Source: Pseudaeromonas sp041441555 (GTDB taxonomy: Bacteria; Pseudomonadota; Gammaproteobacteria; Enterobacterales; Aeromonadaceae). From it: a stretch of 64,000 nt of DNA. Where the stretch lies: positions 1 to 64,000 of the forward strand of contig JASDSW010000046.1 of the NCBI GenBank assembly GCA_041441555.1, in the 5' to 3' direction. The position numbers and the translations under genes are program-made. A model generated the notes under the pieces. The model was not told the origin of the DNA, did not search any database, and worked only from the letters and a program-made list of their open reading frames with translations. Positions within the stretch are counted from its first letter, which is position 1, and every line of letters begins with the position of its first letter. Positions 25,403-35,442 of the stretch are shown piece after piece.

Positions 25403-28400
25403 GATCCCGGGATCACGGTGAGCCAGCAGTTCCGCACCCCCGATGGCCAACACTACATCCTGGCCTTGGATATCAAGCTGCAGGATATCTCCCATTACAC
25501 CAGCCAGCTCGACGTGAGTCCTCATGGCTTTGCCCTGCTCTTTGATGACCAGATGCATCTGCTGGCGCAGCCGCAGAAGCTACTGGCCGCTTCCAAGCGC
25601 AGTGGATGGCCCATCTCCAAGTTGTTTGACTCGGTGTTAACCTCCGGTCATCCGGCGGTCATGAAGAGCACCCACGCCTGGCTGGAGGCTGGTCAACCTT
25701 CCCGGCAGCTGGGCAGCGAGCGGCTGTCGGACGGTGGCAGAGGCAGTTGGTTCAGCCAGTTTCGCCCCATGCGGCTGGGTGGTGAGACCATCTGGCTTGG
25801 CATCTACGCCCCGCGCAGCGACTTTTTGTTTCTGGGCGCCAAGGAGTGGGGACTGTTCTTGGCCATGCTGCTGCTCTCCTTATCGCTGGCCGCCCTCATC
25901 GTGGTGCCCGCCGCGCGGCGCATTGCCGGTCAGCTACGAGCCCTGGTCCGGGAGAGCCGCCGCATCGGCAACATGGATCTGCAGGCCCCGGTGCAGGTAC
26001 AAAGCGCGATCGGTGAGCTCAAGGCGCTGGTCAGCGCCCAGGAGTTGATGCGCCGGAATCTGCTGGATGCCACCACCACCCTCGAACAGCTCAACAGCAC
26101 CCTCGAAGAGAAGATCCATGCCCGCACCCGTGAGCTGGAGGAGATCACCGAAGCCGCCGAATGGTCACGGCGACTGATCACCGATATGACCGAATCGCTG
26201 CCCTGCGCNNNNNNNNNNGTGTTTCGCTACGAGAGCACCGAGGCTCTGGAGGCCGACTTTAGTTTCATCAGCAGTCGGGCCGACCAGATCTGGGGGGTCT
26301 CCGCCCAGGAGTTGATGCGCAACCCGCAGATCCGCTGGGATAAAATCTTCCCCGGCGATCGCGAAACACTGCGCCAGATGATCCGCGAACAGGCCATCGG
26401 TGGCACCTCGCGGGAGCTGTTGTACCGGATCCAGGATGACAGCGGCAAGCTGCGCTGGATTGAGACCCGGGCCGAGGTCTCCGAGCTCGACTCCGGCCGA
26501 CAGGTCTGGAATGGCTACTGGCTGGATGTCACCGACGAGCAGGAAGCCAAGCAGGCTCTGGCCGATCAGCTCACCTTCCAGCGCGTTCTGATGGACACCA
26601 TCCCCTATCCGTTGTTCTTCAAGGATGCCAATTGCCGATTTACTGGCTTCAATCGAGCCTACGGCGAAGTCTTCGGCGTCGATACCCAGCCGCTCATCGG
26701 CAAACGGGTGCTGGATCTCGACTACCTGCCGGAGGCTGACCGGATCCAGTATCAGCAGGAGGATGAGCGCATCATCCGCGAGATCGGCGCCACCCAGCGG
26801 GAGATGCCGATCCCCTTTGCCGACGGCACCATTCACCAGACCCTGTACTGGGTCGCCGGGTTCAGCAAGGCGAACGGCCTGCCCGGCGGGTTGGTCGGCA
26901 CCTTTGTCGATATCAACCCGCAAAAGCAGGCCGAAGCCGAACTGGCCTATGCCAAAGAGCTGGCCGAGGAGGCGGCACGCATCAAATCCGACTTCCTGGC
27001 CAACATGAGCCACGAGATCCGAACCCCGCTCAACGCCATTCTCGGCTTGGCCCACCTACTACAGAAAACGCCGCTGGATCGCCGCCAGGAGGGATTTATC
27101 GACAAGATCCAGCGCTCGGGGCGTCATCTGCTCGGCGTCATCAACGATATCCTCGACTTTTCCAAGATTGAGGCCGGCAAGCTGGCGCTCAATCCGCAAC
27201 CCTTCGCCCTCAATGATCTGCTCGATGACCTGATCGATCTGACCGCCGAAAAGGCCCACCAAAAGGGACTGGAGTTCATCATCGACATAGCGCCGGATGT
27301 TCCCTATGAGCTGGTCGGTGACGAACTGCGACTCGGCCAGATCCTGATCAACTACATGAGCAATGCCGTCAAGTTCACCGAGCAGGGGGATATCCGCCTC
27401 GAGATCCGCCTCGCCGAGAGTCGCAGCGATGGCTTGCTGCTCTACTTTGCGGTGCATGATACCGGCATAGGACTCAGCCAAGAGCAGCAAGCGCGACTGT
27501 TCAGCAGCTTCCAGCAGGCCGATGCCTCCACCACTCGCAAATATGGCGGCACCGGGCTTGGGCTGGCGATCTCGCGCAGCCTGGCCGAGATGATGCACGG
27601 CGAGGTGGGGGTCGAGAGCCAACTCGGCAGCGGCAGCACCTTCTGGTTTACCGCTTTGCTGCAACCAGCCTCTGCCGAACAGCTTGCGGGCAGCCTGCAA
27701 CCGAGTCTGGATCTGCGCGGCACCCACGCCCTGATCGTCGACGACAACCCGAAAACGGCAGAAGCCATTGCCCACATGCTGACAGCCATGCGCTTTGTGG
27801 TCTCGATCGCCACCGATGGACCATCGGCGCTGGCACAAATCGAGCAGAACAAGGCGGCAACCCCCATCGATCTGCTGTTAGTCGATGATGACATGCTGCA
27901 GGAAAATGGCCGCCAGATGGAACAGCAACTGGCCGCCATGGCCCTGCCGACGCCACCGGCCCTGGTGGTGCTGCACAACAGCGAATACACGGCGCCTCAG
28001 GAGAGGGGCAGTAGCGGTGCCGTCGCCGCTCATCTGGCCAAACCGGTCACGCCATCCATGCTGTTTGACACCGCAATGCGCCTACTGGCAGGCCATGAGG
28101 GATTCGCCTCGGAGCTCGGCCCCCGCTCCCGCCATCACGCCGCCGGAGCCGAGGCCGCGCTGCAGACCATCCAGGGCGCCCGCCTGCTGCTGGTGGAGGA
28201 CAACGATCTCAATCAGGAGGTCGCCAGCGAGCTGTTGACAGGGGCTGGCCTTCTGGTCGAGATCGCCAACAACGGACAGGAGGCGCTGGAACAACTGCAG
28301 CAAGGCAGCTTCGATCTGGTACTGATGGACATGCAGATGCCGGTGATGGATGGCCTGACGGCCACCCGCCGGATCCGCGAGCAGTCGCAGTGGTCCCAGC

Positions 28401-28564
28401 TACCGGTGGTTGCCATGACTGCCAATGCCATGGAGCAGGATCGCCAGCAGTGTCTGGCCGCGGGAATGAACGATTTCGTCAGCAAGCCCATCGAGCCGGA
28501 ACAGCTCTGGGCCGCGCTGCTGCGCTGGATCCCACCACGCCAGGCCGCCTCGGCCCCCCGATAG
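25403..28564 (+). CDS. Main part of the hybrid histidine kinase (sensor, PAS, HisKA, HATPase, two REC)
   Basis: In frame with the preceding piece. If translated alone it could begin at GTG 25418. Order: second half of the Cache sensor, membrane segment, HAMP-like stretch, a PAS domain broken by ten Ns (26209-26218), a second PAS, HisKA with MSHEIRTPL (His codon 27011), HATPase with GTGLGLAIS, a weak first receiver (about 27720-28080) and a good second receiver (VLMDMQMPVMDG). The frame ends at TAG 28562 just after a run of six C (28554-28559); one extra C would fuse it to the Hpt piece that follows. Confidence 0.85.
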   Translation, partial: DPGITVSQQFRTPDGQHYILALDIKLQDISHYTSQLDVSPHGFALLFDDQMHLLAQPQKLLAASKRSGWPISKLFDSVLTSGHPAVMKSTHAWLEAGQPSRQLGSERLSDGGRGSWFSQFRPMRLGGETIWLGIYAPRSDFLFLGAKEWGLFLAMLLLSLSLAALIVVPAARRIAGQLRALVRESRRIGNMDLQAPVQVQSAIGELKALVSAQELMRRNLLDATTTLEQLNSTLEEKIHARTRELEEITEAAEWSRRLITDMTESLPCXXXXVFRYESTEALEADFSFISSRADQIWGVSAQELMRNPQIRWDKIFPGDRETLRQMIREQAIGGTSRELLYRIQDDSGKLRWIETRAEVSELDSGRQVWNGYWLDVTDEQEAKQALADQLTFQRVLMDTIPYPLFFKDANCRFTGFNRAYGEVFGVDTQPLIGKRVLDLDYLPEADRIQYQQEDERIIREIGATQREMPIPFADGTIHQTLYWVAGFSKANGLPGGLVGTFVDINPQKQAEAELAYAKELAEEAARIKSDFLANMSHEIRTPLNAILGLAHLLQKTPLDRRQEGFIDKIQRSGRHLLGVINDILDFSKIEAGKLALNPQPFALNDLLDDLIDLTAEKAHQKGLEFIIDIAPDVPYELVGDELRLGQILINYMSNAVKFTEQGDIRLEIRLAESRSDGLLLYFAVHDTGIGLSQEQQARLFSSFQQADASTTRKYGGTGLGLAISRSLAEMMHGEVGVESQLGSGSTFWFTALLQPASAEQLAGSLQPSLDLRGTHALIVDDNPKTAEAIAHMLTAMRFVVSIATDGPSALAQIEQNKAATPIDLLLVDDDMLQENGRQMEQQLAAMALPTPPALVVLHNSEYTAPQERGSSGAVAAHLAKPVTPSMLFDTAMRLLAGHEGFASELGPRSRHHAAGAEAALQTIQGARLLLVEDNDLNQEVASELLTGAGLLVEIANNGQEALEQLQQGSFDLVLMDMQMPVMDGLTATRRIREQSQWSQLPVVAMTANAMEQDRQQCLAAGMNDFVSKPIEPEQLWAALLRWIPPRQAASAPR
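26209..26218. other. Assembly gap (10 Ns) in the hybrid kinase
   Basis: The flanks read ESLPC-A and VFRYEST. If the Ns stood for one base, the sequence would read LPCAVFRY, a typical PAS start, so the ten Ns are probably a fixed-size placeholder over a very small gap. Confidence 0.9.
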
Positions 28565-29187
28565 AACACCCCGCGCCCGCAGATACCACGCAGATCGGCA
28601 AACTGCAGGCGTTGCAAGGTCTGGATGAGCTGGATACCACCCTCGGCCTGCGCCGGGTCATGGGGAATCAGACGCTCTATCTCAATCTCCTGCGCAAGTT
28701 TGCCAGCAGCCAATGCGATGGCGTGCGCCAGATCCGTCAGGCGCTGCAAGCCAACGATCGCTCCTTGGCCGAACGACTGGCCCATACCCTCAAGGGAGTC
28801 GCAGGCAACGTGGGAGCCAGTGCGTTGCAAAGCCAAGCCGCCGCTCTGGAGCAGGCCATCCGCGAGCAGGGCGATACCCGTCTGCTGTTGGACGATCTGG
28901 AGCCGCCGCTCACCCGCCTGTGTCAGCAGCTGACGGCGGCGCTGGAGAGCGAGGAGATCCCCCAGATGCCCGACCCAGCGCCTGGCATCGCCATTCGCCC
29001 CGTGCTGGAGCGGCTGGCCCAACTGCTTAACGAGGACGACTCCGAAGCCCTGGAGGTACTGGATGAGCATCAGTCACAGCTTCAGCGCTATGCACCGGAA
29101 CGGCTGCAGCGGCTGGCGACGGCCATCCGCAATTTTGAATTTGAACAGGCGCTGGCAATCGTCGACGACTGGATGAAGGAGGCATGA
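28558..29187 (+). pseudogene. Frameshifted C-terminal Hpt domain of the hybrid kinase
   Basis: The frame moves by one base relative to the kinase at the C6 tract and then stays open to TGA 29187. It encodes an Hpt domain (GLRRVMGNQTLYLNLL, then LAHTLKGVAGNVGA, phospho-histidine codon 28783) and a helical C-terminus. Reading seven C instead of six gives a continuous ASAPPIEHPAPAD junction. It has no ribosome binding site of its own, so it is part of the kinase gene. The following HD-GYP gene overlaps its stop. Confidence 0.8.
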
Positions 29188-29189
29188 TC

Positions 29190-30329
29190 ATGATGACGGA
29201 TGAGACGCTCCCGCTGGAAAAACCGACCATTCTGGTCGTGGACGACACACCGGAAAACCTGACCATGATGAGTTTCCTGCTCAAGGATCGCTACAAGGTC
29301 AAGGTGGCCAATCATGGGCAAAAGGCGCTGCGCATCGCCGCCAGCGAGCCGCAGCCGGATCTGATCCTGCTCGATATCATGATGCCGGAGATGGATGGCT
29401 ACGAGGTCTGTCGCCAGTTGCAGCAAGATCTCCAAACCCGCAACATTCCGATCATCTTTCTGACGGCCAAGTCCAGTGTCGAGGATGAAGAGTTCGGCCT
29501 CGGCCTCGGGGCCGTCGACTACATCACCAAACCCATCAGCCCACCGGTGGTGCTGGCCCGCGTCAAGACGCACCTGAGCCTGAAGGCCAGCGCCGACTTT
29601 CTGCGCAGCAAGAGTGACTATCTGGAGCAGGAAGTTGCCAAACGCACTCGCGAGATCTCGGCCATCCAGGATGTGACCATCCTGGCCATGGCCTCGCTGG
29701 CCGAGACCCGCGACAACGAGACCGGCAACCACATCCGGCGGACTCAGCACTACGTCAAGGCGCTGGCCGAAGCCCTGCGTCAACAACCCAAGTTTGCCAC
29801 CGTGCTGGACGACCACACCATCGCCATGTTGTTCAAATCGGCTCCCCTGCACGACATCGGCAAGGTCGGTATTCCGGATCGGATCCTGCTCAAACCGGGC
29901 CGCTACGAGCCGGAGGAGTTCGCCATCATGCAGCGTCATCCCCTGCTGGGCCTGCAGGCCATCGAACACGCCGAACAATCGCTCGGAACGTCCGTCGATT
30001 TTCTGCGTGTGGCCAAGGAGATTGCCTACGGTCATCACGAAAAATGGGATGGCTCCGGCTATCCGCAGGGGCTGGTTGGCGAAGCCATCCCGCTGTCAGC
30101 CCGCCTGATGGCGCTGGCCGACGTCTACGATGCCCTCATCAGCCGTCGCGTCTACAAGGAGGGGATGCCACACCAGCAGGCCGCCGGCATCATCGGCCAG
30201 GGGCGCGGCAGCCACTTCGATCCCGACGTGGTGGACGCCTTCTTCCAGATCGAGCAGACCTTCGTCGCCATCGCGCAGCGCTATCTCGACAGCGACCAGG
30301 ATCTAAAGGCCAAGGCGGCGCAGCAGTAG
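29190..30329 (+). CDS. Response regulator, REC-HD-GYP c-di-GMP phosphodiesterase
   Basis: The 379-residue protein has a receiver (Asp62 in LILLDIMMPEMDG) and an HD-GYP domain with HDIGKVGIPD and HHEKWDGSGYPQG, the metal-binding and GYP motifs of active c-di-GMP phosphodiesterases. I chose the ATG at 29190, seven bases after AAGGAGG; an ATG at 29184 overlaps the Hpt stop but is too close to that site. It is the likely output partner of the upstream hybrid kinase and has the opposite activity to the GGDEF regulator at 3527. Confidence 0.92.
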   Translation: MMTDETLPLEKPTILVVDDTPENLTMMSFLLKDRYKVKVANHGQKALRIAASEPQPDLILLDIMMPEMDGYEVCRQLQQDLQTRNIPIIFLTAKSSVEDEEFGLGLGAVDYITKPISPPVVLARVKTHLSLKASADFLRSKSDYLEQEVAKRTREISAIQDVTILAMASLAETRDNETGNHIRRTQHYVKALAEALRQQPKFATVLDDHTIAMLFKSAPLHDIGKVGIPDRILLKPGRYEPEEFAIMQRHPLLGLQAIEHAEQSLGTSVDFLRVAKEIAYGHHEKWDGSGYPQGLVGEAIPLSARLMALADVYDALISRRVYKEGMPHQQAAGIIGQGRGSHFDPDVVDAFFQIEQTFVAIAQRYLDSDQDLKAKAAQQ

Positions 30330-30359
30330 CTGTCACCGCCAACAAGGCCGGCAGCCCGC

Positions 30360-32402
30360 TCACAAGGTGGCAGCAAAGGCTTCCATCTGCGCCAGCTCGC
30401 GCTGCAACTGGCTGGAGAGCACCGGAAAACGCCGATAGCTCTTGGGATCGGCACTGTCTGCCTCGATATGGAAGCTGACCGCGATGCGCTCGCGCTTCCA
30501 CTGATTGCGACAGTAGAGGCCATAGTAGCGACGGATCCAGCCCACCAGTTGGCTCAACTGGTACTGGGCGGCAAACTCACCGCGCAGCAGTTGCTGCAGC
30601 ACCCCCTTGGGAGTCAGATGTTGAGTTTGGCTCAGACGCCGGATGGCATCGAGCACCGGGAACGGCATCAGATCGGCTTCGTCGGTCTGCTCCACCGGGC
30701 GCAACTCGGCGGTCGGTGCCTGATGGACAATGGCCTGCATCGCCGGCAGCGCCAGACGGGCAATCCCCAACGACTGGCTATCCTGCAGCGGGATCCCCTG
30801 CTCCAGGATGTAGCGATTGATCTGCAGTACCCGGGACTTGCTGATGCCGCCGATGGGCGACAGCACCCCCGAGGTGTCACCATCCATGGTGCAGTAGCCG
30901 ACGCTGGCCTCGGAGAGGTTCGAGGTGGCGATCAGCAGCTTGTTGCCACGGTTGGCCAGCAGCCAGATCCCGGGCGCCCGCACCCGGGCCTGGATGTTCT
31001 GCAGCGCCAGATCGTCGCGCTGCCAGTTGAGCGGATCCCCGGGCGTCAGCTCGTTGGCCAGTTTTAGATACCCGCTCACCAATTCGGCGATGGACCAGGC
31101 GTGATGGGTGGCTCCCAGCTCGGCCGCCAGACCGGCCGCCGCATTGAAGGTCACCGAGCCGCTGTACTCGGAGCCCTGATACAGGGTGGTCAACACCAGC
31201 GGCATCACCCGCTCGCGCAGCCAGGCCAGCGGCGCCTGGCCGTTTCGCGGTTGCGGGACCAGCCGCCCCTTGGCCAATTCAGCCAGATAAGCCGCCTCGC
31301 CCAACGAGGCGTAGGCCTGCACCTGGGCCATGTAGACCAGAGCCCCACACAGGGCGGAATCAGCGCCGCCGGAGAGACTCAGGGCATAGCCTCCGGTATA
31401 GGTCTTGCGCTGCCAGTCCCACAACCCCAGAGCCACGGCGCGGCAGGCTTCGGCATGCTCATCTTCCGTCGCCAGCTGGCAGGGGGTGGCCAGAGGACGC
31501 TGATACTGTTCCGACGCCCAAACAAAATCGACTTCGGTAATGCCCTCGCCTCCCACCGGCAGCAACGACTGACTGCTGACCAGGCGCTGCGCCCGGTTCA
31601 CCTGTAGATCCACGGTGGCACTGTAGACTTTCAGCGGAGCAAAACTCAAACGCTCGCCCACCAGCACCAACTCGCCATTACTGGCAATCATGGCGTCACC
31701 ATCGTAGACCGCGCGCCCCGCCTCACAGCCCAGCAGGTTGGTGTAGGCGTAGACGGCACCATAGGCTCGTGACCCTTCGCGCACGAACTGGCTGCGCTGT
31801 TGCTGCTTGCCCAGGGCGAAGTGACTAGCCGAAGGGTTGAGGATCACATCGACGCGTCGCTCGAACAGGCTGCAACCCGGACGCGAAGCGACCCAGGAGT
31901 CTTCGCAGATCTCAAAACCGATGCGCACCCCGCTGACATCAAACACCAGATCACCCACCGGCACCGTCTGCCCGGCCAGGGCGATGGTGCTGACCTGCCC
32001 CGCCGGCCAAGGGGTGAACCAGCGCGGCTCGTAGTGAATGCCGCTGCGCGCCAGGTGCTGTTTGCAGACCACACCGTGCAGCTTACCCCGAGACAGCAGT
32101 GCCACCCCGTTGAACACCTGACCACCGGGGACATGCAAGGGGAAGCCGACGGCCACCAGCAGTTGATCCGGTAAGCCGTCGGCCAGGGCCAGCAGCTCGG
32201 CCGGCAGCGAGGCAAGCCAGTCGGCGACGAAGAACATGTCCTCACAGCCATAACCGGTGAGCGCCAGTTCAGGCAGCAGCAGCAAGTCCGCCTGAGCGGC
32301 CTGCGCCTGGGCCACGGCCTGGCGGATCAGCGCCAGGTTGCCGTCCAGATCCAGGGGGGTCGTGTTGATACAGGCCGTAGCCAGAGTCAGGGTTTGACGC
32401 AT
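30360..32402 (-). CDS. nadE: Glutamine-dependent NAD+ synthetase NadE
   Basis: The 680-residue protein joins an N-terminal nitrilase-type glutaminase domain (about 1-290; LLLPELALTGY, FEICEDSW, with the general acid-base and catalytic Cys region) to a C-terminal NAD synthetase domain with the ATP-binding LSLSGGADSAL. It converts nicotinate adenine dinucleotide to NAD using glutamine. The start at 32402 has AGGAG 13 bases upstream. It is the last gene of the pncA-pncB-nadE operon, 18 bases after pncB. Confidence 0.95.
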   Translation of the reverse strand: MRQTLTLATACINTTPLDLDGNLALIRQAVAQAQAAQADLLLLPELALTGYGCEDMFFVADWLASLPAELLALADGLPDQLLVAVGFPLHVPGGQVFNGVALLSRGKLHGVVCKQHLARSGIHYEPRWFTPWPAGQVSTIALAGQTVPVGDLVFDVSGVRIGFEICEDSWVASRPGCSLFERRVDVILNPSASHFALGKQQQRSQFVREGSRAYGAVYAYTNLLGCEAGRAVYDGDAMIASNGELVLVGERLSFAPLKVYSATVDLQVNRAQRLVSSQSLLPVGGEGITEVDFVWASEQYQRPLATPCQLATEDEHAEACRAVALGLWDWQRKTYTGGYALSLSGGADSALCGALVYMAQVQAYASLGEAAYLAELAKGRLVPQPRNGQAPLAWLRERVMPLVLTTLYQGSEYSGSVTFNAAAGLAAELGATHHAWSIAELVSGYLKLANELTPGDPLNWQRDDLALQNIQARVRAPGIWLLANRGNKLLIATSNLSEASVGYCTMDGDTSGVLSPIGGISKSRVLQINRYILEQGIPLQDSQSLGIARLALPAMQAIVHQAPTAELRPVEQTDEADLMPFPVLDAIRRLSQTQHLTPKGVLQQLLRGEFAAQYQLSQLVGWIRRYYGLYCRNQWKRERIAVSFHIEADSADPKSYRRFPVLSSQLQRELAQMEAFAATL

Positions 32403-32420
32403 GAAACTTCAATGCTCCTT

Positions 32421-33644
32421 TTAGGCCACCTGGCTGAGAACCTGGTGGCGGACGCTCGCCTCCACGGCGAAGGCCTCCATCAAATTGGTTAAAAACTCAC
32501 GGTCCCGACAGAGAGTCTTGCCGGGACTGTCAGAGATCTTGGCCACCGAGTGATCGCCCAACCGCACCATCTTCATCACCATGTTGAGCGGTTGGTTGAT
32601 GCCAAAATCGGCCATCAGCCAGGTGCCGATGCCAAAGCTGGTCTGTACCCGGCCGCGGAAGTGGCGGTACAGGGCGACGGCGCGCGAAAAATCCAGTCCA
32701 TCGGAGAAGACCAGCGTCTTGTGGGTCGGATCGACGCCTAGCGACTCCAGATGCGCGATCAACTTCTCGCCCCACAGCCACGGATCACCGCTGTCCTGGC
32801 GGAAGCCACTGTATTGGCTGGCTAGTTGGAAATCCAGATCCCGACAGAAGGCATCGATGCCGATCACATCGGTCAGCGCCACGGAGAGCTGGCCGCGATA
32901 CTCCCGCAGCCAGTTTTGCAGCGCCGCTTTTTGCGTGGCGGCCAGCGGATAGTTCAGCCCCTGGTGGGTCTGCAGCCACTCTTGAGCCATGGTGCCGACG
33001 GCCGGCCGGCCCAATTGTTGCGCGAGCATCGGATTGCTGGTGCCGACCAACTGCTGCGGCAGATGCTGTTGCAGCAATCCCAACACCTGCTGCTGAGCGG
33101 CAAAGCTGAAGCGGCGCCGGGTCCCAAAGTCGGTGAAGCGAAAATCACCCAAATCCACCGCATCACCGAGCCGCTGCAGCTGGGCGATCTTGGCCAGGGT
33201 GCTTTTTTCGATCACCTCGGGCGTCACGTCAGGATAGCGAACGCTGTTGCGCACCTCGCTGAGAGTCGCCATGACCGGGATCTCGAAGAGCGAAACCTGA
33301 GTCTGCAGACCCCGAGCGCGGATCGTCAGCTTGCCTCGCTCGATGCCGATCGCCAGCAGGCTGGGATCAAAACGGAAATGATAGAGAAAATCCAGATAGT
33401 CCGGCTGCAGATAGGGGGCCTGCCGCGACAGGGCCCGCAGTGCCGGCAGGCTCATCGTCAGCTGATTCATCCCCGCCAGCTCCTCACGGATCAGCTCCAG
33501 ATAGGGGGTCAAATCCTCGTCACTGCGGCAGTGCAACTCCCACTCGGCGACGGCATCCGGCGCCTGGTGCAGATAGGCTTGCTGCATCGACAGCTTATAG
33601 ATATCGGTATCCAGCACACCGCGCATACAGGTATTCAACAACAT
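32421..33644 (-). CDS. pncB: Nicotinate phosphoribosyltransferase PncB
   Basis: The 407-residue protein follows E. coli PncB: LDTDIYKLSMQQAYLH at the start, DFGTRRRFS, and the SGDPWLWGEKLIAH and GIGTWLMADFG regions. It makes nicotinate mononucleotide from nicotinate and PRPP, with ATP. The ATG at 33644 follows GAGGGG. It lies 12 bases after pncA, so nicotinamide salvage to NAD is encoded in order on one transcript. Confidence 0.95.
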   Translation of the reverse strand: MLLNTCMRGVLDTDIYKLSMQQAYLHQAPDAVAEWELHCRSDEDLTPYLELIREELAGMNQLTMSLPALRALSRQAPYLQPDYLDFLYHFRFDPSLLAIGIERGKLTIRARGLQTQVSLFEIPVMATLSEVRNSVRYPDVTPEVIEKSTLAKIAQLQRLGDAVDLGDFRFTDFGTRRRFSFAAQQQVLGLLQQHLPQQLVGTSNPMLAQQLGRPAVGTMAQEWLQTHQGLNYPLAATQKAALQNWLREYRGQLSVALTDVIGIDAFCRDLDFQLASQYSGFRQDSGDPWLWGEKLIAHLESLGVDPTHKTLVFSDGLDFSRAVALYRHFRGRVQTSFGIGTWLMADFGINQPLNMVMKMVRLGDHSVAKISDSPGKTLCRDREFLTNLMEAFAVEASVRHQVLSQVA

Positions 33645-33656
33645 AGCCCCTCGTCT

Positions 33657-34328
33657 CTAGCGGCTGCCGACTGAGCCATTCGCTGGCTGAGCCGCCAGCC
33701 AGGCGCCCACCGCTTGGGCATCGTCCAGCAACTCGATGCCTGCCGCCTGTAGCTCCAAAGTGGCCGAGCTTTCCGTCTCTTCGCTGATCGCGCGGCACGC
33801 TGCCTTATTGATCAGGACCTGAAATCCGGCCGCCTTAAGCTGCAGGGCCGTCTGCTTGACGCAGTAATCAAAGGCCAGACCTCCCAGCAGCACGGTGGAG
33901 ACCTGCTGCTGACGCAGCCATTCGATGAGCCCGGTGGAGAGCCGCCCCGCCAGATCGTGATAACAGGCGCCATAGGGATGCATGTCCGGCTCGATCCCCT
34001 TGTAGACCAGGAAATCGTACTCACTGACCGCCGGCAAGCCGTCGAGCAACTCAAAGCCCGGGGTGCCGGGTACTGCATGGGCCACCCAGCTGACATCAGC
34101 ATCCGGCAAACCGACCGGCTCCAGCATGTGGTCCAGACTCGGAGCCACCCACAACGCCTTGGGCGAATGGGCATCCTTGGTCATCACCCGCAGATCGGCC
34201 CACTGAGCCTGGGCATTGAGTTCCGGAACCACTTCATCGCCATAGGGAACCGGCAACTCATCCGGGCACAGAGGCGTAAAGGTTTTTTGCACGTCGACAT
34301 CGATGGCGGCAATACGATTTGCACTCAT
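33657..34328 (-). CDS. pncA: Nicotinamidase PncA
   Basis: The 223-residue protein is an isochorismatase-fold hydrolase with the nicotinamidase triad: Asp in DVDVQKTF, Lys in VYKGIEPD and Cys in LAFDYCVKQTA. It deamidates nicotinamide to nicotinate, the substrate of the next gene. It is first in the operon and lies behind about 290 bases of non-coding DNA that should hold the promoter. Confidence 0.92.
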   Translation of the reverse strand: MSANRIAAIDVDVQKTFTPLCPDELPVPYGDEVVPELNAQAQWADLRVMTKDAHSPKALWVAPSLDHMLEPVGLPDADVSWVAHAVPGTPGFELLDGLPAVSEYDFLVYKGIEPDMHPYGACYHDLAGRLSTGLIEWLRQQQVSTVLLGGLAFDYCVKQTALQLKAAGFQVLINKAACRAISEETESSATLELQAAGIELLDDAQAVGAWLAAQPANGSVGSR

Positions 34329-34591
34329 GAGGCTTGCTCCACAGATGGCAATCTTGAAGTTCGCTTTCCGTCAGCAGACCTGGTCGCTGGCCAGTCGGGC
34401 TGGATGTTGGGCCATGCCGAGGTTCGTCGATGAGAGCCTCGCCTGGTGCGGAAAATAGAAGGAAAGGATTGCCGGAATATTTGGGTGTTGAGTCGACAGA
34501 GACTCAGACTCTGGGACCACTGTACCCTGAGCGGCTCGCAAGTTCGAGCCCCAAACGCAGATTGGCCCGAACCTAAGAGCCGGGCATCATG

Positions 34592-34611
34592 GGCGGGGCC
34601 GAGGCCCCGCC
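34592..34611. terminator. Hairpin after the carbonic anhydrase gene
   Basis: GGCGGGGC, loop CGAG, GCCCCGCC: an 8-bp GC-only stem seven bases past the carbonic anhydrase stop. No T-tract, so termination efficiency is doubtful. The remaining bases to pncA (34329) hold a short GAGTC/GACTC inverted repeat near 34490-34510 and nothing else I recognise. Confidence 0.5.
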
Positions 34612-34617
34612 TCTGGC

Positions 34618-35361
34618 TTATTCGACGATTTGACGGGCGCCCAGCGGTTGTACTGGACGGTTGTTTGGATGCCCCATCAACTTGGCGAATTGTTCAATCT
34701 GCGCCTTGGATGCGGTCATCGGCTTCTTCAGCACCAGCCAACGAACGTTTTCCGTGCAGGGCGGCGTGGTCAACGAACCGGCAAACCGGTAGTAGCTGCG
34801 ATCATGAGGCAGCAGATCGGCGACGTTGACCGATTTGCTCAGCGTCAACTGGCTGCCGACCTGTTGCGGCATCTGCTGCCACAGGGTAGTCAGTAGCGGA
34901 TTGGCCTTGCCCTCTTCAAACATCAGACCAACCACCGCCAGGTTCCCCTGCGGATCGCTGTGCACCAGATGCACCTCCAGCGGATACTGCTTGCCTTGGA
35001 TCAGGTTTTCACTCGGCGCATGGAAATGGAACTGCTTGAGAGTGAACGGCAGGCCGTCGATGGTCAGCTGGCTGCCCTCGGCATAGGCCACCTGGATGGT
35101 ATGACCATTGTTGATGATCGCGTTGCCCCCGGCCTGGTAATGGAACGGCAGGGCCGGCAGCTTGGCCTTGACGGTGGACTGAATATCGACCGGAGCCTGG
35201 TTCTTGCCGGTGGCACAGGTGGCATACTCGCTGCTCAGATGGCCCCAATTAGCCGGTGCAATTTCGCCTTCATAACCCCAGTGCGCGCCTTCGTTGGCCT
35301 GGGCAGCCGAAAAGAGAGCTGAGCACGACAACAGTGCAGCCAGTACAGTCATTTTTTGCAT
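34618..35361 (-). CDS. cah: Periplasmic alpha-type carbonic anhydrase
   Basis: The 247-residue protein has a signal peptide (about 1-22, ending AAQANE), then an alpha-carbonic anhydrase domain with HWGYEG, the zinc ligands in QFHFHAPSE and EVHLVH, and SLTTPPCTENVRW. It hydrates CO2 in the periplasm. Two cysteines (YATCATG and PPCTEN) should form the family disulfide. Single gene with hairpin downstream. Confidence 0.95.
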   Translation of the reverse strand: MQKMTVLAALLSCSALFSAAQANEGAHWGYEGEIAPANWGHLSSEYATCATGKNQAPVDIQSTVKAKLPALPFHYQAGGNAIINNGHTIQVAYAEGSQLTIDGLPFTLKQFHFHAPSENLIQGKQYPLEVHLVHSDPQGNLAVVGLMFEEGKANPLLTTLWQQMPQQVGSQLTLSKSVNVADLLPHDRSYYRFAGSLTTPPCTENVRWLVLKKPMTASKAQIEQFAKLMGHPNNRPVQPLGARQIVE

Positions 35362-35442
35362 GATTTAAGATGATCTCCGTGATCGGACGAGGCTCTGCAG
35401 CCTTCTGATTAAACACCGACCTCGGCTGCCTGTCGGCGGCAC

